Counted from the first letter of the stretch, positions 33,450-42,238 are shown. The stretch is DNA of 64,000 nt from JBFWVR01 sp050246635 (GCA_050246635.1 JBFWVR010000001.1:558001-622000); one strand, 5' to 3'. The notes: generated by a model from the sequence alone, not told the origin. Translations and numbers: made by a program.

Positions 33450-34154
33450 TCAGGCGCGGGGCGACGCGTCACGCGCGACCGGCAGGTCGAGATGCGGCAG
33501 GATGTCCGCGAGCGTGGCAATCGCGAGGTCGGGCGGCTCGGGCAGCCCCATGAGGTGGGACGCCGTGAAGCTGGTGGTGACCGCCACCACCGGCATGCCC
33601 GCGGCCCGCGCGGCCGTGATGCCCATGGGCGCGTCCTCGAACACGAGGCACGCCGCCGCCGGGCACGCCAGCGCGTCCGCCGCGGCGATGAAGACATCCG
33701 GGGCGGGCTTACCGCGTCCGACCTGATCGCCACGCACGACAATCGGGAACGCGCCGGGCAGGCCGATCTCCGCCAGCGTGTGCAGGACGTTCGGTTCCGG
33801 CGCCGACGTGGCCACGGCCATGCGAATGCCAGCCGCCGCCAGGCGGTCGAGCAGGTCGCGCAGGCCGGGCATCGGTGCCAGGCGTCCGCGGGAGACCTCC
33901 CGGTACAAGGATTCCTTTTCGGCCTCGTACGCCTGCCATTCCTCCCGCGGCAGCTCCCGGCCGAACAGGATCGGGAAGATCTCGCTGTTGCGCCGCCCGT
34001 CGAGGCGGGCCCGATCCTCGTGCGTGAGGGGCGGCAGGCCATGACGCGTGGCGAAGACGGCGAACGCCTCGGCGTGCAGGGCCATGTTGTCGACGAGGGT
34101 GCCGTCGAGGTCGAAGATGACGGCGTCGGGCGCGAATCGCGGGGCAACGGGCAT
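33450..34154 (-). CDS. HAD-superfamily phosphatase (beta-phosphoglucomutase-like)
   Basis: 234 residues. Motif I is FDLDGTLVDN (nucleophile and acid-base Asp), followed by a helical cap domain (about 20-85), motif II near AVATSAPEPNV, motif III Lys in RGKPAPDVF and motif IV VFEDAPMG. This is the plan of beta-phosphoglucomutase/PgmB-like HADs acting on small sugar or nucleotide phosphates. The start is the ATG at 34154; a GATAAT box is 6 nt upstream. The frame stays open upstream only because the 9-bp repeat there encodes Ser-Val-Ser units. Confidence 0.87.
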   Translation of the reverse strand: MPVAPRFAPDAVIFDLDGTLVDNMALHAEAFAVFATRHGLPPLTHEDRARLDGRRNSEIFPILFGRELPREEWQAYEAEKESLYREVSRGRLAPMPGLRDLLDRLAAAGIRMAVATSAPEPNVLHTLAEIGLPGAFPIVVRGDQVGRGKPAPDVFIAAADALACPAAACLVFEDAPMGITAARAAGMPVVAVTTSFTASHLMGLPEPPDLAIATLADILPHLDLPVARDASPRA

Positions 34155-34160
34155 CCGTCC

Positions 34161-34166
34161 ATTATC
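34161..34166 (-). promoter_or_regulatory. -10 box of HAD gene, leaderless type
   Basis: Minus-strand GATAAT, 6 nt (GGACGG) before the ATG at 34154. Confidence 0.4.
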
Positions 34167-34172
34167 GATCGG

Positions 34173-34254
34173 GGAACACGGGGACACGGAGAACACAGGA
34201 GACACGGAGGACACGGAGGACACAGGAGACACGGAGGACACGGAGGACACGGGG
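34173..34254. repeat. 9-bp GACACGGAG tandem repeats
   Basis: About nine units of GACACGGAG or GACACAGGA. They lie between the divergent HAD and protease genes. The same words are in the arms of the element at 5708-5935, and GACAC is shared with the array at 35578-35650. Confidence 0.8.
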
Positions 34255-34438
34255 GGCTCTCGATGCGGGGCGAGGACGACGGGGATACGCGGGGGCGCAC
34301 GCGGCGCGGCTGTGCGTGAGCCTGCCCGCCAGGATCCCGGCAGCGCCTGGCGGATACCGGCTCGAACGTGGGCAATGGCGGCTCACACGCGTGGCAGTGA
34401 ATGTGCTTCTTCCCTGATGCTCTCGCAGGAGGCCCGCC

Positions 34439-35542
34439 ATGCACCCCCTGATCCTCCTTGCGCTTGCGGCCGTGCCCGTCCAGGCCGCCGCGCCCAAACC
34501 GCTCAGCGTCGCCGAGCTCGTCAAGCAGGTCAGTCCTGCCGTCGTCTACATCGAGACCTACGATGCGGCCGGCCAGCAGGACGGTCTCGGGTCGGGGTTC
34601 ATCGTGGACGCCGCGGGCCTGATTGTGACCAATCTTCATGTCATCGCGGGCAGCGCGGCGGCGACGGTCAAGATGGCCGACGGCGAGGTCTACGACCGGG
34701 TGGACGTCGTCGACTTCGATCCGCGCCGGGACATCGCCGTCCTGCGGATCCGTCCGTTCAATGCGCTCCCGGTGCTCAGGCTGGCGGATTCCGACAGTCT
34801 GGAGGTCGGACAGGAGGCGGTGGCGGTGGGAAACCCGAAGGGGCTGGAGCACACCGTGACCGCCGGCCTCGTGTCGGGCTTCCGCCAATGGGAAGGGTAC
34901 CGCGTCATCCAGATCAGCGTGCCCATCTCCCCCGGAAGCTCCGGCGGGCCGTTGTTCGATCGGTTCGGGCGCGTGATCGGCATCACGACGGCGCAGCTGC
35001 GGGGCGAAGGGACGCAGAACCTGAACTTCGCGGTGCCGATCAACTACGCCAAGCCGCTGCTGGCGGCCACCGGGCATGCCATGACGTTCGCCGAGGTGAA
35101 CGCCCGCATCGGGGCGGGCACCACGACCGGTGCCGCGACGCCGACGCCCGGGTCGGCGCCGTCGCCAACGCCGGCACCCGCCACGCCGGCGACCACCGGG
35201 TTCGGGCCGTTGCCGCACGCCGAGGACATCGATGCCGACTGGTGGGCCTACGTGGCCCACGACCACGTGTCAGGGGAGTTCAGCGACTACTGCGTCGGGC
35301 TGCTGCTGGTGAAGGGCACGCAGGTGGGATTCGCGACGCCCTCCGGCCTGCATGACTGGAGCGCCGAAGCCGCGACGATCGAGGAGGCGCGCAAGAACCG
35401 GCTGAACGGGCTGAAGCACTACGCCTTCCATATCCGCCTGTCCAACGGCGCCAACTACAACTTCGCGGTGCTGGACGAACAGGGGATGGCGATCCCGGCC
35501 GACACCGTGCTCGAGCTGCTGGGGCGGATCGTCAGGAAGTGA
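34439..35542 (+). CDS. HtrA-like exported serine protease without PDZ domain
   Basis: 367 residues. A short signal peptide (to about QAAA) is followed by a trypsin-like domain with the triad His in LIVTNLHVIAG, Asp in DPRRDIAVLRI and Ser in SPGSSGGPLFD, and the NFAVPINYAKPLL ending typical of DegP/HtrA catalytic domains. No PDZ domain follows. Instead a Thr/Pro/Ala linker (about 222-252) leads to a C-terminal domain of about 115 residues (WWAYVAHDHVSGEFSDYCVG) that I do not recognise. The ATG at 34439 has GGAGG upstream. It probably degrades or senses damaged envelope proteins. Confidence 0.88.
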   Translation: MHPLILLALAAVPVQAAAPKPLSVAELVKQVSPAVVYIETYDAAGQQDGLGSGFIVDAAGLIVTNLHVIAGSAAATVKMADGEVYDRVDVVDFDPRRDIAVLRIRPFNALPVLRLADSDSLEVGQEAVAVGNPKGLEHTVTAGLVSGFRQWEGYRVIQISVPISPGSSGGPLFDRFGRVIGITTAQLRGEGTQNLNFAVPINYAKPLLAATGHAMTFAEVNARIGAGTTTGAATPTPGSAPSPTPAPATPATTGFGPLPHAEDIDADWWAYVAHDHVSGEFSDYCVGLLLVKGTQVGFATPSGLHDWSAEAATIEEARKNRLNGLKHYAFHIRLSNGANYNFAVLDEQGMAIPADTVLELLGRIVRK

Positions 35543-35577
35543 ACGAAGGGACGAGACACCGGGGGGCTGGCGACGGG

Positions 35578-35650
35578 ACACTGGACACGCTGAACACACT
35601 GAAGACACTGAAGACACTGAAGACACTGAACACACTGAAGACACTGAAGG
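35578..35650. repeat. 9-bp CTGAAGACA tandem repeats
   Basis: Eight near-identical 9-bp units (CTGGACACG, CTGAACACA, CTGAAGACA and so on) starting 35 bp after the protease stop codon. This is the cleanest array in the window. Confidence 0.85.
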
Positions 35651-35737
35651 CCGGACGCACTGACGCTGGGCACACGGAATACACGGGTTGCATCCGGCAA
35701 CATGGGGAAGTGTCGCAGGCCAGCCAGCCAGCTACTG

Positions 35738-35822
35738 TCCAATCTGTGCATCCCTGTTCATCTCTGCATCTGTGCCATCTGTCAATCTGTGGCCCCTGTG
35801 CCATCTGTGGCCCCTGTGGCCC
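35738..35822. repeat. 9-bp CATCTGTGG tandem repeats running into a gene end
   Basis: Units such as CATCTGTGC, ATCTGTGGC and CCCTGTGCC are the reverse complement of the CACAGATGG family. On the minus strand the array encodes the last residues (Gly-Ala-Thr-Asp/Gly-Thr units) and the stop codon of the symporter gene. Confidence 0.8.
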
Positions 35823-37650
35823 CGCGCCACCACAGCGGCACGATCAGCAGCCCCGCCGCGAACAGCATCAGCGCCCCGGTGGGTGAGACGCCGGGAGGAT
35901 CGAGCATCCAGCCGCCCGCGCCCACGAGCATGAGAAACAGCGATACCGAGCACGTCGCCGTCAGGCTGAACGCCATCCGTGTGGCCCGGCGGGTGATGTC
36001 CGTGTCGGCACCGACGCGAGCCGCGGTCTGCCGCCACCACCCGATGGGACGCACGCGGCGATAGAACGCATCCAGCACGGCGGGATCGGTCGGTGGTCCC
36101 AGCAGCGCGGCGCCGACGGCCGCCGCGGTGGAGAGCAGGGCCATCCCCGCGATCTGCATCCACTCGTCCGCACCCGCGGCCAGGAGCACCGGGGCGCCGA
36201 TGAGGCTCACCAGCACGGCGCAGACCTCCGACCACGCCGTGATGCGCTCCCACAGCCAACGCAGCACCAGGACGGAGCCGAGCCCCGCACCGAAGAGCAG
36301 GGAGACCTGCCAGGCTTCCTGGATGGATCCGAGCTGGGTCATCACCGCCAGGGCCAGGACGACCAGGAGCAGCGTCGAGAGGCGCGCGACCACGACGAGC
36401 TCACGTGAACCGGGCGCGCGCCTCAGCCACGCGCGGCAGACGAGCCGGCCGTACACGTCGTTGCTCCAGTACGACGCGCCCCAGTTCAGGTGCGTGTCGA
36501 TTGTCGACGCAAGCGCCGCGAGCATGGCGACGAGCAGCAGGCCCCGCACGCCCGGTCCGAGGTGTTCGTCCAGCCCGACGACGAAGAGCATCTCGCGGTG
36601 GGCCACGTCGACGTGTGTCGGATCCGGCAGGGGATACACGACGAGCAACGCCGCCGCGATGACGACCCAGACCAGGCTGCGGACGAGGATCTGCGCCCAG
36701 GCGAACACCAGACAGGCGATGCGGGCGTCGCGGTCGCTGCGGCAGGCCATCGCGCGCTGCGCCAGGTACCCGGTGCCGTCGGCGTTGATCTGGAACAGCC
36801 ACTGCAGGGCGACGATCGAGAGGAAGGGGAGGGTCGCGCCGTTCACGGGCGGCGTGAACGAGAGGAGCTCGGCCGCCCGCACGCGCCCGTAGAGCTCGGC
36901 CGTGTGCGCGGCCACGGCACCGAGGCCGCCGGCCTGCCACGTCAACACGACCGCGTAGATCGCCGTGCCGGCCATCGCGATCCCGAACTGCGCGACATCG
37001 GTGGCCACCACCGCGCGCAAGCCGCCGGTGGTCGAGTAGAGCGCGGTGAAGCCCAGCACGAGCCCGATGCTGAGCAACTGGTTCGTGGTGGCCACCGCGG
37101 GGGCAAGGCCCTGCGGGCTGGCGCCGAGCTCCAGCCCGGTGGCGCCGACCAGCCCCGTCAAGGCGCCGTAGGGCCCCGCGGGCAGCCACTCGTGCCAGGG
37201 CAGGAACACCTCGGCGATGCGCACCGCGGCGACCAGGACCATCGCGAGCACGACGCAGTTGAAGAAGGTGCCGTAGTAGAAGGCCTTCAGCACCCGCAGC
37301 GGCAGGACCACGGGCCCGCTGTAGCGAATCTCGGTGAGCTCGGCGTCGGTGAGCACGCCGGCGCGCCGCCACATGCGCGCGAAGATGAAGGCCATCGCCA
37401 GGAAAGCCAGGCCGTAGATCCAGAGGCGCCAGAGCAGGAAGATGCCGCCCGAGGCGACGAGGCCAGCCACGAGCAGCGGCGTGTCGGCGGCAAACTGCGT
37501 CGCCGCCATGCTCATGCCGGCCTGCCAGCCTTTCAGCGTCCGGCCCGCGAGGAAGTACTCCTCGAGGCTCTCCGAGGCGACCCGGCGCGAGCGGAAACCC
37601 GCGCCAATCGAGTAGCCGACGAAGACCAGGACAATGAGGGCGTCGAGCAC
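35782..37650 (-). CDS. sodium:solute symporter family protein
   Basis: About 622 residues with 13-14 predicted helices. The SSS signature parts are visible: DALIVLVFVGYSIGAGF near the start, EEYFLAGRTLKGWQAGMSMAATQFAADTPL, and STTGGLRAVVATDVAQFGIAMAG. The long C-terminal cytosolic and extra-helix extension is common in acidobacterial and planctomycete homologues. The substrate is unknown. I prefer the GTG at 37650, 7 nt after a TATGAT box; the ATG at 37662 overlaps that box. The C-terminal tail (GATGATDGTGATD) is repeat-derived. Confidence 0.88.
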   Translation of the reverse strand: MLDALIVLVFVGYSIGAGFRSRRVASESLEEYFLAGRTLKGWQAGMSMAATQFAADTPLLVAGLVASGGIFLLWRLWIYGLAFLAMAFIFARMWRRAGVLTDAELTEIRYSGPVVLPLRVLKAFYYGTFFNCVVLAMVLVAAVRIAEVFLPWHEWLPAGPYGALTGLVGATGLELGASPQGLAPAVATTNQLLSIGLVLGFTALYSTTGGLRAVVATDVAQFGIAMAGTAIYAVVLTWQAGGLGAVAAHTAELYGRVRAAELLSFTPPVNGATLPFLSIVALQWLFQINADGTGYLAQRAMACRSDRDARIACLVFAWAQILVRSLVWVVIAAALLVVYPLPDPTHVDVAHREMLFVVGLDEHLGPGVRGLLLVAMLAALASTIDTHLNWGASYWSNDVYGRLVCRAWLRRAPGSRELVVVARLSTLLLVVLALAVMTQLGSIQEAWQVSLLFGAGLGSVLVLRWLWERITAWSEVCAVLVSLIGAPVLLAAGADEWMQIAGMALLSTAAAVGAALLGPPTDPAVLDAFYRRVRPIGWWRQTAARVGADTDITRRATRMAFSLTATCSVSLFLMLVGAGGWMLDPPGVSPTGALMLFAAGLLIVPLWWRGATGATDGTGATD

Positions 37651-37657
37651 CGAGCCG

Positions 37658-37663
37658 ATCATA
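37658..37663 (-). promoter_or_regulatory. -10 box of symporter gene, leaderless type
   Basis: Minus-strand TATGAT with 7 nt (CGGCTCG) to the GTG at 37650. Confidence 0.4.
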
Positions 37664-37692
37664 GCGGCTCGGGAAGGCGCCTGTCATGGCGG

Positions 37693-37698
37693 TAGACT
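37693..37698 (+). promoter_or_regulatory. -10 box of zwf, leaderless type
   Basis: TAGACT with 6 nt (GGATCG) to the GTG at 37705. Confidence 0.4.
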
Positions 37699-37704
37699 GG
37701 ATCG

Positions 37705-39192
37705 GTGAGCGACCAGCGTCCCGCTTCGTCTGCCGAGCCCGCCGGCCCGGCCGTGCTCGTCATCTTCGGCGCCGCCGGCGATCTGACCAGGCGCCTGCTC
37801 GCGCCGGCGCTGTACAACCTGGCTGTCGACGGCCTGCTGCCCGACGCCTTTGCGATCGTCGGGTTCGCCCGGACGGACGTGAGCGTGGATGAGCTCCGGC
37901 GGCGACTCGCGGAGGGCATTGCCGAGGCCCGATCGGATGCGCCTGACGCCGCGGTCGTCGAGTGGCTGACCTCGCGCGTCTCCTACATCAAGGCCAGCTT
38001 CGACGACGACGAGGCCTACGGAGAGCTGGCGACGCAGCTGGATCAGCTGGCGCGGGAGCGCGGCACGGGCGGCAACGTCCTTTACTACCTGGCCACGGGG
38101 CCCGACTTCTTCGCGCCGGTGGTCGAGCGCCTGGCCGCCCGGGGCCTGCTCGAGGAAGCGGACGGGCACTGGCGGCGGGTGATCGTGGAGAAGCCCTTCG
38201 GCGAGGACCTCGACTCGGCGCGCGCGCTGAACCGGCGGCTGACGGCCGCGGCGGACGAGTCGCAGATCTACCGGATCGACCACTACCTCGGCAAGGAGAC
38301 CGTCCAGAACATCCTCGTGTTCCGGTTCGGCAACGGCATCTTCGAGCCGATCTGGAACCGTCGCTACATCGACCACGTGCAGATCACCGTGGCCGAGACC
38401 GTCGGGGTGGAAGGCCGCGGCGGGTACTACGATCAGGCCGGCGCCCTGCGGGACATGATCCCGAACCACCTGTTCCAGTTGCTGACCCTGATCGCCATGG
38501 AGCCGCCGGCCTCGTTCGCGGCGCCGTCGTTCCACGCCGAGCAGGTGAAGGTGCTGGAGGCCGTGCCGCCGCCGAGCCGCGAGGACTGCCTGCGGCATGT
38601 CGTGCGGGCGCAGTACGAGGGGTACCGCGCCGAGCCGCGCGTCGCCGGGGGCTCCACGACCGAGACGTACGTGGCGCTGCAGCTCGCGGTCGACAACTGG
38701 CGGTGGGCCGGCGTGCCGTTCTACCTGCGGACCGGCAAACGACTGGCCGTGCGCAAGACCGAGGTCGTGATCCAGTTCCGCCAGGCGCCCCTCCGGCTCT
38801 TCGAGCGTGCGTCGGCCGAGCCGCCCGTGCCGAACCGCCTGCTCCTCTCGATCTCCCCCGAGGAGAGCATCTCGCTGCGCTTCGGCGCCAAGGTGCCGGG
38901 CGAGGTGATGGCCACACGTCCCGTGAAGATGCGCTTCTGCTACGACGACTACTTCGGCACGCCGAAGAAGACCGGGTACGAGACGCTGCTGTACGACGCG
39001 CTCATCGGCGACGCCAGCCTCTTCAAGCGCGCCGACGTCATCGAGGCGGGATGGTCGATTGTCGATCCGATCCTGAAGGCGTGGGAGGGGTCGGGCGCCG
39101 GGCTCGCCGCGTACGCGCCGGGGACGGCCGGTCCCTCCGAGGCCGACGCCCTGCTCGCGGACGACGGCCGCCGGTGGCGCGCGCTCGAGTGA
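37705..39192 (+). CDS. zwf: glucose-6-phosphate 1-dehydrogenase
   Basis: 495 residues. It oxidises glucose-6-phosphate to 6-phosphogluconolactone, producing NADPH. The nucleotide-binding start is VIFGAAGDLTRRLLAPALYNL, the catalytic signature is RIDHYLGKETVQN (His general base downstream in the same region), and VEKPFGEDL and the substrate-binding RTGKRL are intact. The Ala in GAAGDL replaces the usual Ser and is a mild variant. It starts at the GTG at 37705. It is convergent with gnd 12 bp away; together they form the oxidative pentose phosphate branch. Confidence 0.97.
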   Translation: MSDQRPASSAEPAGPAVLVIFGAAGDLTRRLLAPALYNLAVDGLLPDAFAIVGFARTDVSVDELRRRLAEGIAEARSDAPDAAVVEWLTSRVSYIKASFDDDEAYGELATQLDQLARERGTGGNVLYYLATGPDFFAPVVERLAARGLLEEADGHWRRVIVEKPFGEDLDSARALNRRLTAAADESQIYRIDHYLGKETVQNILVFRFGNGIFEPIWNRRYIDHVQITVAETVGVEGRGGYYDQAGALRDMIPNHLFQLLTLIAMEPPASFAAPSFHAEQVKVLEAVPPPSREDCLRHVVRAQYEGYRAEPRVAGGSTTETYVALQLAVDNWRWAGVPFYLRTGKRLAVRKTEVVIQFRQAPLRLFERASAEPPVPNRLLLSISPEESISLRFGAKVPGEVMATRPVKMRFCYDDYFGTPKKTGYETLLYDALIGDASLFKRADVIEAGWSIVDPILKAWEGSGAGLAAYAPGTAGPSEADALLADDGRRWRALE

Positions 39193-39204
39193 CGGGCGGC
39201 GCCG

Positions 39205-40218
39205 CTAGGCCTTGCGCTCCTGGTGCCCGCCGAACTGGAACCGCATCGCCGACAACAGGCGGTTGGCGTAGTCGGCCTGGCCGCGTGAGCTGAAGCGCTC
39301 GTAGAGCGCGGCGGTCAGCACCGGGGCCGGCACCCCCGTGTCGATGGCGGCGTGCGCCGTCCAGCGCCCCTCGCCCGAATCCGAGACGTGACCGGAGAAT
39401 TCCGACAGCGCCGGATCCCGCACGAGCGAAGCGGCGATCAGATCGAGCAGCCACGACGGAATGACGCTGCCCCGACGCCACACCTCCGCGACTTCGCGCA
39501 GGTCCAGCGCGTACTGGTAGTGCTCCGGGTGCTCGAGCGGCGCCGTTTCCGCGTCGTCGGTGCGATCGGCACGCCCGGCCCCGGCGTGGTGCAGCAGGTT
39601 GAAGCCCTCGGCGTAGGCCGCCATCATCCCGTATTCGATGGCGTTGTGGACCATCTTCACGAAGTGACCGGCGCCGTGGGGGCCGCAGTGCAGGTAACCG
39701 TGCTCCGCGGATGTCGGGTCGCCCGCACGGCCCTCGGATCGCGGCGCGGCGTCCACGCCCGGCGCGAGGGCGCGGAAGATCGGATCGAGGTGGGCGACGA
39801 TGTCGGTCTCGCCGCCGATCATCAGGCAGTATCCCCGCTCGAGGCCGAACACGCCGCCGCTGGTGCCCACGTCGACGTAGTGGACACCCCGGGCGCGAAG
39901 GGCCTCGCCTCGACGGATGTCATCGGGGTAATGGGAGTTGCCACCGTCGATCACGATGTCACCCGGCGCCAGGCGCGGCTCGAGGGCCGACAGGGTGTCG
40001 TCGACGACGGCGGCGGGTACCATGATCCAGATGGCCCGCGGCGACGCGAGCGACTGGCAGAAGGCGTCGAGGCTGTCGGCGCCGGTGGCGCCCTCGGCGG
40101 CCAGCGCCGCAATGGCGGCGGGCGCCGTGTCATAGGCCACGACCTGATGCCCGTGCCGCATCAGCCGCCGGCTGAGGTTGGCGCCCATCCGGCCCAGGCC
40201 GATCATCCCGAGTTGCAT
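39205..40218 (-). CDS. gnd: 6-phosphogluconate dehydrogenase, decarboxylating (short GndA/YqeC type)
   Basis: 337 residues, the short form rather than the 470-residue enzyme. The NAD(P) motif is GMIGLGRMGANLSRRL; GGNSHY and the catalytic lysine/histidine block GHFVKMVHNAIEYGMM are present. It converts 6-phosphogluconate to ribulose-5-phosphate. The Shine-Dalgarno AAGGAGG is excellent, 9 nt before the ATG at 40218. It is divergent from the pirin gene and convergent with zwf. Confidence 0.95.
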   Translation of the reverse strand: MQLGMIGLGRMGANLSRRLMRHGHQVVAYDTAPAAIAALAAEGATGADSLDAFCQSLASPRAIWIMVPAAVVDDTLSALEPRLAPGDIVIDGGNSHYPDDIRRGEALRARGVHYVDVGTSGGVFGLERGYCLMIGGETDIVAHLDPIFRALAPGVDAAPRSEGRAGDPTSAEHGYLHCGPHGAGHFVKMVHNAIEYGMMAAYAEGFNLLHHAGAGRADRTDDAETAPLEHPEHYQYALDLREVAEVWRRGSVIPSWLLDLIAASLVRDPALSEFSGHVSDSGEGRWTAHAAIDTGVPAPVLTAALYERFSSRGQADYANRLLSAMRFQFGGHQERKA

Positions 40219-40266
40219 GCCGTGCTTCCTCCTTCGAAGTAGTCTATCGGTACCGTCCCGAACCCG

Positions 40267-41187
40267 ATGAGCGATCACCGCGCACCCGAGCCCGTCGTCA
40301 TGGATGAGGCGCCCGATCCGGCCCTCGACATCGTCATCGTGCCCCGCGTGCGTGACATCGGCGGCTTCGAGGTGCGCCGCGTGCTGCCGTCGGCGCGCCG
40401 GAAGATGGTGGGCCCGTTCATCTTCCTCGACCAGATGGGCCCGGCCGTCTTCGTGCCCGGCGCCGGCGTGGACGTGCGGCCGCACCCGCACATCGGGTTG
40501 TCGACGGTCACCTACCTGTTCGAGGGCGCGATGCGCCACCGCGACAGCGTCGGCAGCGACCAGGTGATCGTGCCCGGCGACGTGAACTGGATGACGGCCG
40601 GCCGCGGCATCGCGCACTCGGAGCGCACACCGGACGAGGCGCGGGCGAACGGGCAGGCGATGTTCGGCCTGCAGATGTGGGTGGCGCTGCCGGCGGCCGA
40701 CGAGGAGGGGCCGCCCGCCTTCGCGCACCACGCCGCCGGCACGCTGCCCGAGTTCGAAGACCGGGGAGCCCGCGTGCGCCTGGTGGCCGGCTCCTTCATG
40801 GGGCAGCGGTCACCGGTCCATGTGCCCTGGGAGACGCTGCTGGCGGACGTGACGCTCGCGGCCGGTGCCCGGCTGCCGGTGTCGGCCCGCCACGACGAAC
40901 GTGCGATCTTCGTGGTCGAGGGCACCGCCAATCTCGCGGGCCATCGCCTCGCCGCCGGGCCGCTCTACGTCCTCAAGCCGGACGTCGAGGTGACCATCAC
41001 CGCGGACACGGCGACACGGCTGGTCGTGCTTGGCGGCGAACCGATGGACGGTCCGCGTCATATCTGGTGGAATTTCGTCTCGAGCTCGAAGGAGCGGATC
41101 GAGCAGGCGAAGGCCGACTGGGCCGCCGGACGCTTCGACCGGGTCGTCGGCGACGAGCACGAGTTCGTGCCCCTGCCGGAGCGGTGA
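40267..41187 (+). CDS. pirin-family protein
   Basis: 306 residues with two cupin barrels. The N-terminal barrel keeps the metal-binding pattern: RPHPHIGLSTVTYLFEG (His-x-His), then a His in IAHSER with a Glu. The FIFLDQMGP opening is diagnostic of pirins. The C-terminal barrel lacks metal ligands. Bacterial pirins are cytosolic non-heme iron proteins, some with quercetinase-like activity and some affecting central metabolism. It is divergent from gnd by 48 bp. A TACCGT box is 10 nt upstream of the ATG. Confidence 0.92.
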   Translation: MSDHRAPEPVVMDEAPDPALDIVIVPRVRDIGGFEVRRVLPSARRKMVGPFIFLDQMGPAVFVPGAGVDVRPHPHIGLSTVTYLFEGAMRHRDSVGSDQVIVPGDVNWMTAGRGIAHSERTPDEARANGQAMFGLQMWVALPAADEEGPPAFAHHAAGTLPEFEDRGARVRLVAGSFMGQRSPVHVPWETLLADVTLAAGARLPVSARHDERAIFVVEGTANLAGHRLAAGPLYVLKPDVEVTITADTATRLVVLGGEPMDGPRHIWWNFVSSSKERIEQAKADWAAGRFDRVVGDEHEFVPLPER

Positions 41188-41293
41188 CCGCCGGTGGCCC
41201 CGAGGGGCCGTCTTCGACAAGATTGTTGCGATCAACCAGCCAGGGGTGCCATCCTGCGCCGTCGTATCCCCCACGACACGCAGAGGAGGAGGC

Positions 41294-42154
41294 ATGCCCA
41301 AGCGGACCCTGGCGTTGGCGCTGACCCTTGGAGCGTTCGCGGCCGCCTGCGGCGGCGGCAGCGGCACGACCACCCCGACCGGCCCCTCGCCGACACCCGG
41401 CCCGACTCCCATCACCGTGGCGCTCCGGCTCGGCGTCGCACAGCCGTCCACCGCCACGGACGTCACCATCGGGCCGCCGCGGCAAGGACTGCACACCGCG
41501 CTCTCGATCGATATCGAGGCTACCGGCGGCTCGGCGACCGTTGTGGTCGCCTGCGAACCACACGGCTTCGACCTGCCGCCTGCCGCCTCGATCGACATCC
41601 ACCCCCCCGGAGCGGTCATGCCCGGAAGCCCGTTCTCGACCGTGGTGGACGTGCCGCTCTTCGTGGACTTCCCGCCACCGGCCGCCCTCGGCGGCTTCAC
41701 GTGCACCGCGACCGGCACGGACGAGCGGGGTGGCGCCGTCTCGGTCTCGACGTCCGTCGACCTGCCCCAGACGGCGACGCGGCCCCGGGACACGACCTGT
41801 ACCGCGGACGACGAGACGATTTGTGCGCTCGCAGGAGGCCGGTTCGAGGTGAAGGTGGACTGGAGAACCGCCGACGGACAGTCGGGTGCCGGTCATGTCC
41901 AGCCCGGCGGGCGGTATGACGACGGGGGCTACATGTACTTCTTCGACCAGCAGAACTGGAACGTCCTCGTCCAGGTCGTCAACCAGTGCCCGTCGAATGG
42001 CCACTACTGGGTGTTTGCGGCAGGCCAGACCGATGTCGCGGTGGACATCCAGGTCACGGACACCTCCACTGGCGTCCGGCGCGTCTACCAGAACCCGCTC
42101 GGGTCGCGGTTTGCGCCGGTTCAGGACACATCCGCGTTCGCGACGTGTCCCTGA
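41294..42154 (+). CDS. hypothetical lipoprotein
   Basis: 286 residues. The signal peptide ends in lipobox AAAC (Cys about 20), followed by a Gly/Thr/Pro linker. The mature part seems to hold two beta-rich domains: one to about residue 160 with two Cys, and a C-terminal domain (about 175-286) reading FEVKVDWRTADGQSGAGHV .. YFFDQQNWNVLVQVVN .. YWVFAAGQTDV. The latter pattern recurs in acidobacterial and myxobacterial secreted proteins next to protease domains. Shine-Dalgarno-like GAGGAGG precedes the ATG. Function unknown. Confidence 0.72.
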   Translation: MPKRTLALALTLGAFAAACGGGSGTTTPTGPSPTPGPTPITVALRLGVAQPSTATDVTIGPPRQGLHTALSIDIEATGGSATVVVACEPHGFDLPPAASIDIHPPGAVMPGSPFSTVVDVPLFVDFPPPAALGGFTCTATGTDERGGAVSVSTSVDLPQTATRPRDTTCTADDETICALAGGRFEVKVDWRTADGQSGAGHVQPGGRYDDGGYMYFFDQQNWNVLVQVVNQCPSNGHYWVFAAGQTDVAVDIQVTDTSTGVRRVYQNPLGSRFAPVQDTSAFATCP

Positions 42155-42223
42155 TTGACATCCTGCAGCGCGCGGCAGGCCGGGAGAGGCCGGCCTGTCG
42201 CGCGGGCCATGCGCGGGCGGGGG

Positions 42224-42229
42224 TATGAT
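42224..42229 (+). promoter_or_regulatory. -10 box of beta-propeller gene, leaderless type
   Basis: TATGAT with 9 nt to the ATG at 42239; no Shine-Dalgarno. Confidence 0.35.
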
Positions 42230-42238
42230 GCGCGGCAT

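Noticed and set aside
35578..35650. Possible CRISPR array
   Set aside because: Units are 9 bp, directly tandem and without spacers; no cas gene is present.
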